Assembly (NCBI GenBank): GCA_033857955.1
Contig: JAWVCW010000038.1
Coordinates: 109,956-173,955, forward strand
DNA length: 64,000 nt
DNA from: Gaiellasilicea sp033857955
Lineage (GTDB): Bacteria; Actinomycetota; Thermoleophilia; Gaiellales; Gaiellaceae
Reading direction: 5' to 3'
Of the stretch, positions 39,938-49,082 are shown in pieces. The translations under genes and the position numbers were made by a program. Position 1 is the stretch's first letter. Each line of letters begins with the position of its first letter. The notes beneath the pieces are model-generated. The model ran no database searches and was not told the DNA's origin. It saw nothing but the letters and a program-made list of their open reading frames with translations.

Positions 39938-42900
39938 GTGACGGAACTCACCCGACGTGAATTCCTGAAGCGCGGCGCCATCGGCGCCGGGGCGCTCTAC
40001 GTCTCCTCCCTGGGTTTCGACGTGGCCGTCGCGAAGGCCACCACGATCAAGCAGCGCCTGCGCATCGAGGGCGCGACTGTCTCCCATTCGGTCTGTCCCT
40101 ACTGCGCGGTCGGCTGCTCGCTGCTCGCGTACACCCGCAAGCAGAGCGACGGCTCCGTCGAGCTGCTGCAGATCGAAGGCGACCCGGACAGCCCGATCAA
40201 CGAGGGGACGCTCTGCCCGAAGGGGGCGACCTCGATGGAGCTCGCCGTCTCGAAGCGGCGGATCCCGAGCCCGCTCCACCGCTTGCCCGGCGCCGCCGAG
40301 TTCGAGCCGGTCTCCTGGGAGTTCGCGCTCGACAAGATCGCCCGCCACATCAAGGAGTCGCGCGATCGAACCTTTGTCGAAAAGGACGACGACGGGAACG
40401 TCGTCAACCGCTGCGAGGGCATCGCCTTCGCCGGCGGCGCCGCGTTCAGCAACGAGGAGGGCTACCTCGCTACCAAGCTGATGCGCGGCCTCGGCCTCGT
40501 CTACCTGGAGCAACAGGCCCGCGTCTGACACGGTCCCACGGTGGCCAGTTTGGCTGCCACGTTCGGACGAGGGGCGATGACGAACCATTGGCGGGACATC
40601 CGGCACGCCGACCTGATCCTGATCAACGGCGGCAACCCTGCCGAGGCGCACCCGGTCGGATTCCGGTGGTTCATGCGGGCCAAGCTCGAACGAGGCGCGA
40701 AGATGATCCACGTCGACCCCCGCTTCACGCGGACCTCCGCGGTCTCCGACATCCACCTGCGCATCCGGACCGGCTCCGATGCCGCCTTCTTCGGCGGGCT
40801 GATCAAGTACGTCCTCGAGAACAAGCTCTACCACGACGAGTACGTGCGCAGGTACACGAACGCCGCCTTCGTCGTCAAGAAGAGCTACTCGTTCAAGGAC
40901 GGTCTGTTCAACGGCTTCGACCCGGAGAAGCGCGCCTACGACACGACGCAGTGGGCGTACGAGACGATCACCCCGGGCCCCAAATCCGGCACCGCGCCCG
41001 CCGGCCTCGGCACCAAGAGTGCGAAACCCTCCTCGGGCCTGACAGCCGCCAGCTCGTCTCCGAGCGGCGGCTATGCCCGGCTCGACATCAACCACCCGCG
41101 CTCGGTGCTGAACCTGATGCGCAAGCACTACTCTCGCTACACGCCTGAGATGGTGGAGCGGATCACCGGCATCCCACGCGACCAGTTCCTCGAGGTCGCG
41201 AAGCTCGTCGGCGAGATGGGACGGCCCGACAAGGTGATGACGCAGGTCTACGCCGTCGGCCTCACACACCACACGACCGGATCGCAGATGATCCGCTCCG
41301 CCGCGGTGCTGCAGCTCCTGCTCGGCAACATCGGCCGGCCGGGCGGCGGCATGAACGCCGAGCGCGGGCACGCAAACATTCAGGGCAACACCGACAACGC
41401 GATCTCCTGGGAGGTGCTGCCCGGCTACCTCAAGGCGCCCGCTCCGGGTCAGCGGAGCATCGCCGACTACGTCAAGGAGAGTGGCCCCAAGAAGGCGCAC
41501 CCGAACTCTCTGAACTTCTTCGGCGAGAACTACGGAAAGTTCATCGTCAGCACGCTCAAGGCGTGGTTCGGCGACAAGGCGCGGAAGGACAACGAGTTCG
41601 CCTTCGACTACCTGCCCAAGCCGGCCGGAAACTCGTCCTGGATCACGATCTTCGACCAGGCGCTGCAGGGAAAGATGGAAGGCCTGATGCTGAGCGGGAT
41701 GACCGCCGCCAGCATCGGCCCGGACGCGAACCAGGTGCACGAGGCGCTCGGCAAGCTCAAGTGGATGGTCGTCATGGACGCGTTCCCGACCACGAGCTCC
41801 GAGTTCTGGCACGCGCCGGGCGCCGATCCTTCGCAGATCGAGACCGAGGTGCTCGTGCTGCCGACGACCCACTGGATCGAGAAGGAGGGGTCGTTCACGA
41901 ACAGCGGCCGCTGGCTGCAGTGGAAGGATCAGGTCCTGCCGCCGGAGGGTGAGTCCCGGCATGACCACTGGATCCTGGCGGACCTCTTCCAGCGCGTGCG
42001 GGAGCTCTACAAGCAGGACGGCGGTGCATTCCCGAACGCGATCGCGGACCTCGTCCTCCCCTACGCCGATCCGGCGAAACCGGAGTTCGAAGAGATCGCG
42101 AGGGAGGTCAACGGCAAGGACCTCAAGACCGGCAAGCAGCTGGCCTCGTTCAAGGAGTTGACGGACGACGGCACGACGACCACCGGCAACTGGATCTACG
42201 CCGGCTCGTTCTCCGAGGACGGCAACCAGATGAAGCGCCGCAAAGGCGTCCAGGACCCGAAGGCCAACGACCCCACGGGCATGGGCTACTACCCCGAGTG
42301 GGCCTGGTCGTGGCCGGCGAACCGCCGTGTCCTCTACAACCGCGCGTCCGCCGATCCCGCCGGTGAGCCCTGGGATCCGAAGAGGCCGGGGATTCGCTGG
42401 GACGCGGCGCAGAAACTGTGGGTCGGCGACGTGCCCGACTACCCGCCGGACGCGGACCCCAAGGATCCCGAGTCACCGTTGCCCTTCATCATGACCGGGG
42501 AGGGCATGGGCCGCCTGTTCTCGAACGGGCTCGCCGACGGGCCGTTCCCCGAGCACTACGAGCCCGTCGAGTCGCCGATCGAGAACCCGCTGCACCCGAA
42601 GGTCTCGGCGTCGCCCGCGACGTTCCTGTACGACGAGGCCGCGGGGCGGCCAAGCCGGCTCGGGACCGTGAAAGAGTTCCCGTACGTCGCCACCACGTAC
42701 CGGCTCACCGAGCACGAGCACTACGTCACGCAGCACGTCGAGCGGCTGGTCGCGCTCCAGCCCGAGGCATTCGTCGAGCTCCCCGCGGCGCTCGCGGACG
42801 AGAAGGGGATCAAGACCGGCGACATGGTGCGGGTCTTTTCGAAGCGGGGCAAGATGGAGGTTCGCGCGCTCGTGACGAAGCGGCTCGGGGCTCTGACGAT

Positions 42901-43066
42901 CGACGGGAAGAAGGTCTTCCAGATCGGCATCCCGATCCACTGGGGTTATGTCGGGATCAATACGGGGGATCACTGGCTCGCCAATGCCCTCACGCCCTTT
43001 GTCGGCGACGCCACGGTGCGCACGCCGGAGTTCAAGGCCTTCCTGGTGAACCTGGAGAAGCTGTGA
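39938..43066 (+). CDS. fdhG: Formate dehydrogenase major subunit, selenocysteine-containing
   Basis: The gene reads through an in-frame TGA at 40526-40528 (codon 197) to give 1042 residues. The context ARV-Sec-HGPTVASLAATFGRGAMTNHW is the conserved FdnG/FdoG active site, where Sec ligates molybdenum or tungsten. It has a Tat signal (TRREFLKRGAIGAGALYVSS), a [4Fe-4S] site at C53, C56, C60 and C93, and the bis-MGD fold with the late LTEHEHYVTQHVERL and GYVGINTG segments. It oxidises formate to CO2 outside the membrane. Conceptual translation that ignores Sec splits it into 39938-40528 and 40541-43066. The GTG start follows GGGAGG some 12 nt upstream. Confidence 0.95.
40526..40568 (+). promoter_or_regulatory. 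Bacterial SECIS element
   Basis: Directly 3' of the UGA, GTCC (40533-40536) pairs with GGAC (40565-40568), and GTGGC (40541-40545) pairs with GCCAC (40556-40560) around a loop containing AGTTT. Length, placement and UGACACGG start match the E. coli fdhF SECIS that recruits SelB. Confidence 0.82.
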
Positions 43067-43914
43067 GCACGCACGTCGAGACTGCGGCGAGTCCCTGGGC
43101 TGCACGCAAGCAGCGCGCCGAGGAGCTGTGCGACCGGCACCCGTTCGCGGCCGAGCTGCTGACGCTCTATCTCGCGCTGGCTCCGGTGCAGGAGGACGCC
43201 TGGCGAATCGCCCGCGACAGCCCGCCGCCTCCAGCGGAACTCGCGCAGTGGGCTGCTGCTCGGGTGCTCCCGCACGTCGTGGAGGCGACGGTGGCGGCCG
43301 CTCCGGCGACGCTGAGGGAGGCCGTCGTCAGTCGCTTTGCAGACGACGCGATCGACGACGCGCTGGCCGGCTGGCTCGCCGGCGACGAGCTCGACCCCGT
43401 CGACCGCTACCTCGCGCGGGCCTCCCTCGCGCCCGCGCTCGAGGCGCTGGGCGAGCAGGCCGGCGCCGCTTGCGCGCCGGAGGACGCCGCCGACGGGCTT
43501 CTCTGCCCCCGCTGCGGCGCGCGGCCTCAACTGTCGTTCGTCGCCGACTCCGGAGAGGAGCTCGTGAGTGGACGGCGCAGCCTGCTCTGCTCCCGCTGTG
43601 GGTCGAGCTGGGCCTTCACCAAGAGCACGTGCCCCGCGTGCGGGGAGTCCGACGAGGCACGACTTCTCGTCTTCGCGGAGCGGTGGGGTGGACCTGTATC
43701 CGCCAACGGCAACGGCGACGGCCCCGCGCAGGCGATCTTCCCGAATCTCCGTATCGCGAGCTGCGAAAGCTGCCGCAGCTATCTGATCGAGGTCGACCTG
43801 GCCCGCGACGGCCGGGCCGTGCCCGAGATCGACGAGCTCGCCGCGGTTCCGCTCGACCTCTACGCAGCAGACCAGGGCCTGACGAAGGTCACACCGAATC
43901 TGATGGGGTTCTAG
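43063..43914 (+). CDS. fdhE: Formate dehydrogenase accessory protein FdhE
   Basis: The 283-residue protein has three pairs of CXXC motifs near the C-terminus (LCPRCGARPQLSF, LLCSRCGSSW with STCPACGE, and CESCRSYLIEVD), the hallmark of FdhE, which binds iron and is needed for assembly of active formate dehydrogenase before Tat export. Its GTG start overlaps the fdhG stop (GTGA), and the Fe-S subunit gene follows by 2 nt. The N-terminal half is helical with little sequence conservation. Confidence 0.92.
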   Translation: MSTHVETAASPWAARKQRAEELCDRHPFAAELLTLYLALAPVQEDAWRIARDSPPPPAELAQWAAARVLPHVVEATVAAAPATLREAVVSRFADDAIDDALAGWLAGDELDPVDRYLARASLAPALEALGEQAGAACAPEDAADGLLCPRCGARPQLSFVADSGEELVSGRRSLLCSRCGSSWAFTKSTCPACGESDEARLLVFAERWGGPVSANGNGDGPAQAIFPNLRIASCESCRSYLIEVDLARDGRAVPEIDELAAVPLDLYAADQGLTKVTPNLMGF

Positions 43915-43916
43915 CG

Positions 43917-44765
43917 ATGGCAACGACCAAGATCGTTCCCGGCAAGGGCTACGGGTTCTTCACCGATACGAGCGTCTGCATCGGCTGCAAGGCCTGCGAG
44001 GTGGCGTGCAAGGAGTGGAACCAGCTCCCGAGCAACGACAAGGGGTTCCTCGGCGACAGCCTCGACAACACGGGGAGCCTGGACGGCCAGACCTGGCGTC
44101 ACGTCAAGTTCATCGACAACGTCCCCGACGAGACGCTGGGGACGGGCAACGGGGCGGCCTTCCTGCTCATGTCGGACGTCTGCAAGCACTGCCAGCACGC
44201 GAGCTGCATGGACGTCTGCCCCACCGGCGCGATCGTCCGCACCGAGTTCGACTCCGTCTACATCCAGCAGCCGGTCTGCAACGGTTGCCGCAACTGCATC
44301 GCCGCCTGTCCCTACGACGTGATCGACATCGATCCGGAGCGGGACGTCGCGCGCAAGTGCACCCTCTGCTACGACCGGCTGCAGGGCGGCATGGAGCCGG
44401 CGTGCGCCAAGGCCTGCCCGACGGAGTCGATCCAGTTCGGGCCGCTCGACGAGCTGCGCCGCAAGGCGGACGAGCGCCTGGCGACGCTGCACGACCAGGG
44501 CCTCGAGCAGGCGAACCTCTACGGCCGCGACGAGGAGGTCTACGGCGGGCTCAACGCCTTCTTCCTGCTCATGGACAAGCCCGAGGTGTACAAGCTCCCG
44601 GACGCGGCCAGCGCCGTCCTGCCGAAGCGGAACAACGTCGGCGGCTACCTCGGCGTGCTCGGGACGGCGGTTCTGGCCCTGTTCGGCGCCGTGATCGCGC
44701 TCCGCGAGGGACGGCTGGGCGGCGGCCGAAAGCCCGACGCGCGGCAGGCGGGTGAGCAGGAATGA
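43917..44765 (+). CDS. Formate dehydrogenase iron-sulfur subunit
   Basis: This 282-residue electron-transfer subunit has four cysteine clusters for [4Fe-4S] centres: CIGCKACEVACKEWN, CKHCQHASCMDVCP, CNGCRNCIAACP and CTLCYDRLQGG with CAKACP. A C-terminal hydrophobic segment (GGYLGVLGTAVLALFGAVIALRE) anchors it in the membrane, as in FdnH/FdoH. It would pass electrons from FdhG to the NrfD-type subunit. No Tat signal is needed because it can travel with FdhG. It overlaps the next gene by 4 nt (ATGA). Confidence 0.94.
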   Translation: MATTKIVPGKGYGFFTDTSVCIGCKACEVACKEWNQLPSNDKGFLGDSLDNTGSLDGQTWRHVKFIDNVPDETLGTGNGAAFLLMSDVCKHCQHASCMDVCPTGAIVRTEFDSVYIQQPVCNGCRNCIAACPYDVIDIDPERDVARKCTLCYDRLQGGMEPACAKACPTESIQFGPLDELRRKADERLATLHDQGLEQANLYGRDEEVYGGLNAFFLLMDKPEVYKLPDAASAVLPKRNNVGGYLGVLGTAVLALFGAVIALREGRLGGGRKPDARQAGEQE

Positions 44766-45709
44766 CGGTGCTGGCAGACACCCAGCATTTCGCCGGCTCG
44801 CCTGAATGGACCTGGTACATCCTCTTCTACTTCTTCCTCGCCGGGCTCGCGGGGGGCTCCTACTTCCTCGCGACGCTCCTGCGTTACTGGGGCCGGCCGG
44901 CGGACGAGCCGGTGGCGAGGCTCGGCTACTACGCGGCCTTCCCGGCCGTCGTCATCTGCCCGCTCCTGCTGACGCTCGACCTCACCAAGCCTCTGCGCTT
45001 CTGGCACATGCTCGTCAGCACGACCCCGGGGGACACCGGCCTGAACTTCAAGTCCGAGTCGCCGATGTCGGTGGGCGTCTGGGCGCTCGCCGTGTTCTCA
45101 CTCTTCGCCGTCGTGTCCTTCGTCGACGCGCTCGTGCGCGACGGCAGGATTCGGCTCTCCCCAGGCCGCCGCCTCAGCACCCTTCTCGCAGGGAGGGTGG
45201 GGCAGGTCTGGCACGTGGTCGGAGCAGTGCTCGGCCTCTTCATCGCCGGGTACACGGGCGTGCTGCTCGCCGTCTCGAACCAGCCCGTCTGGAGCGACAC
45301 CTGGGCGCTCGGCGGACTCTTCCTCGCTTCCGGGCTCACGGGCTCGGCCGCACTGCTGCTGCTCCTGACGCATTACCGGCGAGATGCGGCGGAGTCCTCG
45401 CTCGGCGCCCTGGAGCTCGGCGGCCGGCTCTTCGCGCTGCTCGAGTTGCTGCTGCTGGTGGTGTTCGTGCTCACGCTGATCGGCGACTCCGCGCTGGACA
45501 AGGCGTTTGGACTGCCGTGGTTGCTGCTCTGGCTCGTGGCCCTGGGCGGGATCCTTCCGGCAGTCGCCGGCCTTCTCGCCGGCCGGTTCAGAATCGCCCG
45601 CGGACGACTGGTTACGGCGCCGATCCCGGCCTGGGTGGCAGCGCCGACGCTCGTGCTCCTCGGCGTGTTCGCGCTGCGGGCTGCGGTGATCTTCAGCACC
45701 CAAGCCTGA
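44762..45709 (+). CDS. NrfD/PsrC-family membrane subunit
   Basis: The 315-residue integral membrane protein has about eight transmembrane helices (such as WYILFYFFLAGLAGGSYFLATLL and LLLLVVFVLTLIG) and the NrfD pattern FLAGLAGGSYFLA near the N-terminus. It would pass electrons to the quinone pool. In E. coli Fdn the membrane subunit is a cytochrome b (FdnI); here no haem histidines of that type are seen and an NrfD protein replaces it. The gene ends the operon at a bidirectional hairpin. Confidence 0.9.
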   Translation: MTVLADTQHFAGSPEWTWYILFYFFLAGLAGGSYFLATLLRYWGRPADEPVARLGYYAAFPAVVICPLLLTLDLTKPLRFWHMLVSTTPGDTGLNFKSESPMSVGVWALAVFSLFAVVSFVDALVRDGRIRLSPGRRLSTLLAGRVGQVWHVVGAVLGLFIAGYTGVLLAVSNQPVWSDTWALGGLFLASGLTGSAALLLLLTHYRRDAAESSLGALELGGRLFALLELLLLVVFVLTLIGDSALDKAFGLPWLLLWLVALGGILPAVAGLLAGRFRIARGRLVTAPIPAWVAAPTLVLLGVFALRAAVIFSTQA

Positions 45710-45720
45710 AGATCACCGCA
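45682..45720. terminator. Bidirectional terminator hairpin
   Basis: A perfect 15-bp inverted repeat (45682-45696 and 45706-45720) with a 9-nt loop spans the end of the NrfD-type gene and lies 12 nt before the amidase stop on the other strand. It can serve both convergent genes. Confidence 0.72.
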
Positions 45721-45732
45721 CGAAGACCAGCG

Positions 45733-47472
45733 CTACCTGACGCCGCGCATGGCCTGCATGGCCGCCTTGATCGTGTCCTCCCGGTCGCCGCCGTGGTCGC
45801 GCTTGCCCTGCTTCCGCGGGGAGCGGTCGGTCGGCAGCGTTGCCAGGTACTCCGGTCGCCTCCGGGCGTTCGCCGCCTTCTCGAAGCCTGACGCGAGCTT
45901 GATCAGCGTCGGCTCGCTGTAGGCGGTGCCCATGAAGCTGATCCCGACGGGCAGCCCGAAGGAGTCTCCCGCGGGGACGTTGATGAGCGGGTAGCCGGCG
46001 ATCGCCGCCGGCGACGAGCTGGCGCCGATGAAGTGGTCGCCGTTGACGAGGTCTGTCGGCCAGGCCGGCGACCCGGTCGGCGCCACGAGCGCGTGGAGGT
46101 TGTGCGCTGCCAGTGCTGCGTCGATCCCGTCCCGGCCGCCCAGCCGCCGTGCGTTCGCCCGCGCGGCGAGATAGGTCGCCTCGTCGTAGGGCTGCGACTC
46201 CGTCAGGTCGAACAACTCCTGCAGGAACCACTTCAGCTCCTGGCCGGCGTGCGCCAGGTTGAAGGCGATGCAGTCGGCGAGGGTCCGAACCGGCACGCCG
46301 GTCCGGGTGGCGAGGTAGGCGTTGAGGTCGCGCCGGAACTCGAAGACGAGGACGACCAGCTCGTCGGGGAGCGTGTTGATGTCGTCGATCGTCGGGATCT
46401 CGACGGGATCGACCAGCGTCGCGCCGGCATCCGCCATCGCCTCGAGCGCCTCCTCGTAGACGGCGTCCGTCTCCTCGCTGTAGCCCGTCATCCCGCCGCC
46501 GCGGAGGACGCCGATCCGGGCGCCGCGCAGCCCGTTCGGATCGAGGAACCGCACGTAGTCGGTGAACACCTTGTTGCGGTTGGCCGAGGTTGCGGGGTCG
46601 CGTGGATCGGCGGTCTTGCTGGCAAGCGCGCCAAGGAGGGCGGCCGCGTCGGCGACCGTGCGGCCGTGCGGCCCGACGGTGTCCTGGCTGGCAGCGATGG
46701 GCACGACGCCGGCTCGGCTCGTGAGCCCGACCGTCGGCTTGATGCCAACGACGCCGTTGAGGCTGGCCGGACAGACGATCGACCCGTCCGTCTCCGTCCC
46801 GACTGCGGCCGCGCACAAGCTCGCCGCGGCCGCCGCAGCCGAGCCGGAGCTCGAGCCGCACGGATTCCGGTCGAGCACATACGGGTTCTTCGTCTGGCCA
46901 CCGCGGCCCGACCAGCCGCTGGAGGAGTGGATCGAGCGGAAGTTGGCCCACTCGCTCAGGTTCGCCTTGCCGAGGATGACCGCGCCGGCGTTTCGGAGCT
47001 GCTTGGCTACGGTCGAGTCCAGTGGGGCCGGTCTCCCGACGAGGGCGAGCGAGCCGGCCGTTGTCATCATCCGGTCGCCGGTGTCGATGTTGTCCTTGAG
47101 CACGACCGGAATTCCGTGGAGCGGACCGCGGACGTGACCGTCCCTCCGCTCGCGGTCGAGGGCGCGGGCGATCGACTCGGCCTCCGGGTTGACCTCGATG
47201 ATCGAGTTGAGCGCCGGGCCGCGCCGGTCGATCGCCTCGATCCGCTCGAGGTACTTCTGGACGAGCGACTGCGACGTGAGGCGCCGCGTGGTGAGCTGCG
47301 TCTGGAGCTCGACGATCGTCGCCTCCTCGACCTCCTGCGCGGGATGCGCGAGGGCCTTCTCGGCGAGGAGCGATGCGACGGCGGGCGCTGTAGCCGCGGC
47401 GGCCCCCAGTTTCAGGAACCTGCCCCGGTCGAGCGTGCGCCCGCCGGAGTCGGAAGGAACGGTGTCGCTCAC
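45733..47472 (-). CDS. Amidase-signature family hydrolase, probably exported
   Basis: The 579-residue protein has the amidase-signature triad: the lysine of PVVLKDNIDTGD, and the serines of CGSSSGSAAAAAASLCAAAVGTETDGSIVCPASLNGVVGIKPT. Downstream ALVGFPAGDSFGLPVGISFMG-like NVPAGDSFGLPVGISFMG fits the family. The GTG at 47472 is chosen because GAGGAGG lies 5 nt upstream, and the N-terminus then has RGRFLKLGAAAATAPAVASLL, a Tat-like signal with RGR instead of a strict twin arginine. Amide substrates vary widely in this family, so none is assigned. It converges on the formate dehydrogenase operon. Confidence 0.86.
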   Translation of the reverse strand: MSDTVPSDSGGRTLDRGRFLKLGAAAATAPAVASLLAEKALAHPAQEVEEATIVELQTQLTTRRLTSQSLVQKYLERIEAIDRRGPALNSIIEVNPEAESIARALDRERRDGHVRGPLHGIPVVLKDNIDTGDRMMTTAGSLALVGRPAPLDSTVAKQLRNAGAVILGKANLSEWANFRSIHSSSGWSGRGGQTKNPYVLDRNPCGSSSGSAAAAAASLCAAAVGTETDGSIVCPASLNGVVGIKPTVGLTSRAGVVPIAASQDTVGPHGRTVADAAALLGALASKTADPRDPATSANRNKVFTDYVRFLDPNGLRGARIGVLRGGGMTGYSEETDAVYEEALEAMADAGATLVDPVEIPTIDDINTLPDELVVLVFEFRRDLNAYLATRTGVPVRTLADCIAFNLAHAGQELKWFLQELFDLTESQPYDEATYLAARANARRLGGRDGIDAALAAHNLHALVAPTGSPAWPTDLVNGDHFIGASSSPAAIAGYPLINVPAGDSFGLPVGISFMGTAYSEPTLIKLASGFEKAANARRRPEYLATLPTDRSPRKQGKRDHGGDREDTIKAAMQAMRGVR

Positions 47473-47591
47473 GACTACCTCCTCGTTCGGGAACGATTGC
47501 GGCCGTCCGTCGGAGCATTCCACCGCTACCTGGGCGGGCGGCACCGCGACGCTATCCGATCAGTCGAGCTCGGGCAAACTCAGCGCGCCTG

Positions 47592-47990
47592 TCACGGCTC
47601 GGCCGGCGGAGACTCGAGGAGGGCCAGCTCGTCGCGCACGATCTCCATGCCCACCGATGCGCGCGGGAAGCCGGCGTAGACGGCGAGGAGCGTGGCGAGC
47701 GCCTCGAGCTCCGCTCGACTCGAGCCATGCTCGATCGCCCAGCGGACGTGACCGCGGAGGCGGTTCTCGAGGCCGCCCTGGGTGATCAATGCCGCGACGA
47801 CGATCAGGCTGCGGTCGCGGAGCGAGAGGACGTCGTCCGGCCAGGCGCCGCCCGCCGAGGCAATCGCCTCCTCGCTGAACCGCTCACCGAGGCGTTCGGC
47901 AAGCCACGCTGGCACCTCCTCTCGCGTGATCCCGAACTGTGACGCGTAGGCATCGAGGCCGCGCTCGCGGCGTTCGTCGCTGTCGCTCAT
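47592..47990 (-). CDS. Carboxymuconolactone decarboxylase-like protein
   Basis: The 132-residue alpha-helical protein fits the CMD/AhpD-like family (LSLRDRSLIVVAALITQGGLENRLRGHVRWAIEHGSSRAELEALATLLAVYAGFPRA). The motif with the glutamate and histidine near ELRGHVRWAIEHG corresponds to gamma-carboxymuconolactone decarboxylase; the CXXC of AhpD is absent, so it is not a peroxidase partner. The ATG at 47990 is preferred over a longer frame because the domain begins soon after. It is divergent from the MBL hydrolase gene. Confidence 0.8.
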   Translation of the reverse strand: MSDSDERRERGLDAYASQFGITREEVPAWLAERLGERFSEEAIASAGGAWPDDVLSLRDRSLIVVAALITQGGLENRLRGHVRWAIEHGSSRAELEALATLLAVYAGFPRASVGMEIVRDELALLESPPAEP

Positions 47991-48046
47991 CGGCGCAAGT
48001 GTAGATTCGTCCGGCACCGACACTGCGACGACCGAGGAGCCGAACG

Positions 48047-48949
48047 ATGAGCGAGACCGAGGCGGGACCGCCGGCACCCGACGTCGACACGAGCGGCATC
48101 GCCGAGATCGCCGACGGCGTCTGGGTCGTGCCCGATCGCCGAGTACCGCTCGTGCCGAACATCGGCATCGTCGTGGGCGAGGAGCGCACGCTCGTCGTCG
48201 ACGTCGGCATGGGCCCGCGAAACGGCACCAGGGTGCTCGAGGCTGCGCGGCAAAAGGCGGCCGGCCGCCCGCTCGTCGTTACCACTACGCACTTCCACCC
48301 CGAGCACGGGTTCGGCCTGCAGGTCTTTCGCGGCGAGTCGCACATCGTCTACAACCGGGCGCAACACGACGAGCTCAACGACAAGGGCCAGGCGTATGTC
48401 GAGATGTTCAAGACATTCGGCCCGAACGTCGCCGAGGCGCTCGAGGGCGTCGAGCTGGTCGAGCCCGACGAGCTCTACGACGGCGACCGGACGGAGCTCG
48501 ATCTCGGCGGGCGGCGCGTCGAGCTCCTCACCCGCGGCCTCGCGCATACGCGCGGCGACCAGGTTGTCTTCCTGCCGGAGGAGAGGATCCTCTTCACCGG
48601 CGATCTCGTCGAGTCCCGCATCTTCCCGATCTATCCCTACTTCCCGCCCGACGACGCGGACGTGAACGGCAGTCGCTGGATCGACGTGCTCCGCTGGCTC
48701 GAATCGCTCGAGCCGGCCCAGGTCGTGCCCGGCCACGGCGAGGTGCGCGACGTGACCGTGATCACGGAGGCGCGCGAATACCACCAACTGCTGCGCGAGC
48801 AGACGTTTGCGCTGGCCGATACCGGCGTCGAGCCGGACGAGGCGATCGCCCGGATCCAGCCCGGGATGCTGGAGCGGTACCCGGACTGGGAGCAGCCGGA
48901 GTGGATCGACTTCGGGATCCGCTGCTTCCACGCCGAACGAACGCCATGA
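48047..48949 (+). CDS. MBL-fold metallo-hydrolase
   Basis: The 300-residue protein has the metallo-beta-lactamase fold: VVGEERTLVVDVGMG, the metal motif TTTHFHPEHGFGL (a variant of HxHxDH with Glu in place of Asp), GLAHTRGDQVVFLPEERILFTGDLVE and the late VVPGHGEV. Related proteins hydrolyse thioesters, lactones or sulfates. The replacement of the usual Asp in HxHxDH is worth noting. It precedes the catabolic ABC operon on the same strand, but a separate promoter lies between. Confidence 0.86.
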   Translation: MSETEAGPPAPDVDTSGIAEIADGVWVVPDRRVPLVPNIGIVVGEERTLVVDVGMGPRNGTRVLEAARQKAAGRPLVVTTTHFHPEHGFGLQVFRGESHIVYNRAQHDELNDKGQAYVEMFKTFGPNVAEALEGVELVEPDELYDGDRTELDLGGRRVELLTRGLAHTRGDQVVFLPEERILFTGDLVESRIFPIYPYFPPDDADVNGSRWIDVLRWLESLEPAQVVPGHGEVRDVTVITEAREYHQLLREQTFALADTGVEPDEAIARIQPGMLERYPDWEQPEWIDFGIRCFHAERTP

Positions 48950-48963
48950 GGGCGGCCGGTTCA

Positions 48964-48992
48964 TTGACATGTCACGGGGAGTGTGTTGGGAT
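48964..48992 (+). promoter_or_regulatory. Promoter of the ABC importer/catabolic operon
   Basis: A consensus TTGACA (48964-48969) is followed after 17 nt by TGGGAT (48987-48992). It lies just past the MBL gene stop and about 90 nt before the substrate-binding-protein GTG, which has a strong GAGGAGGAGG RBS. Confidence 0.5.
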
Positions 48993-49082
48993 GACCGCGT
49001 TGGCCCGCGCGCACACCGAGGGGCGAGAACGAGGGTAGCCCGCCGCCTCGTAGGTTCTACGAACGCAAGAGGAGGAGGCAAG

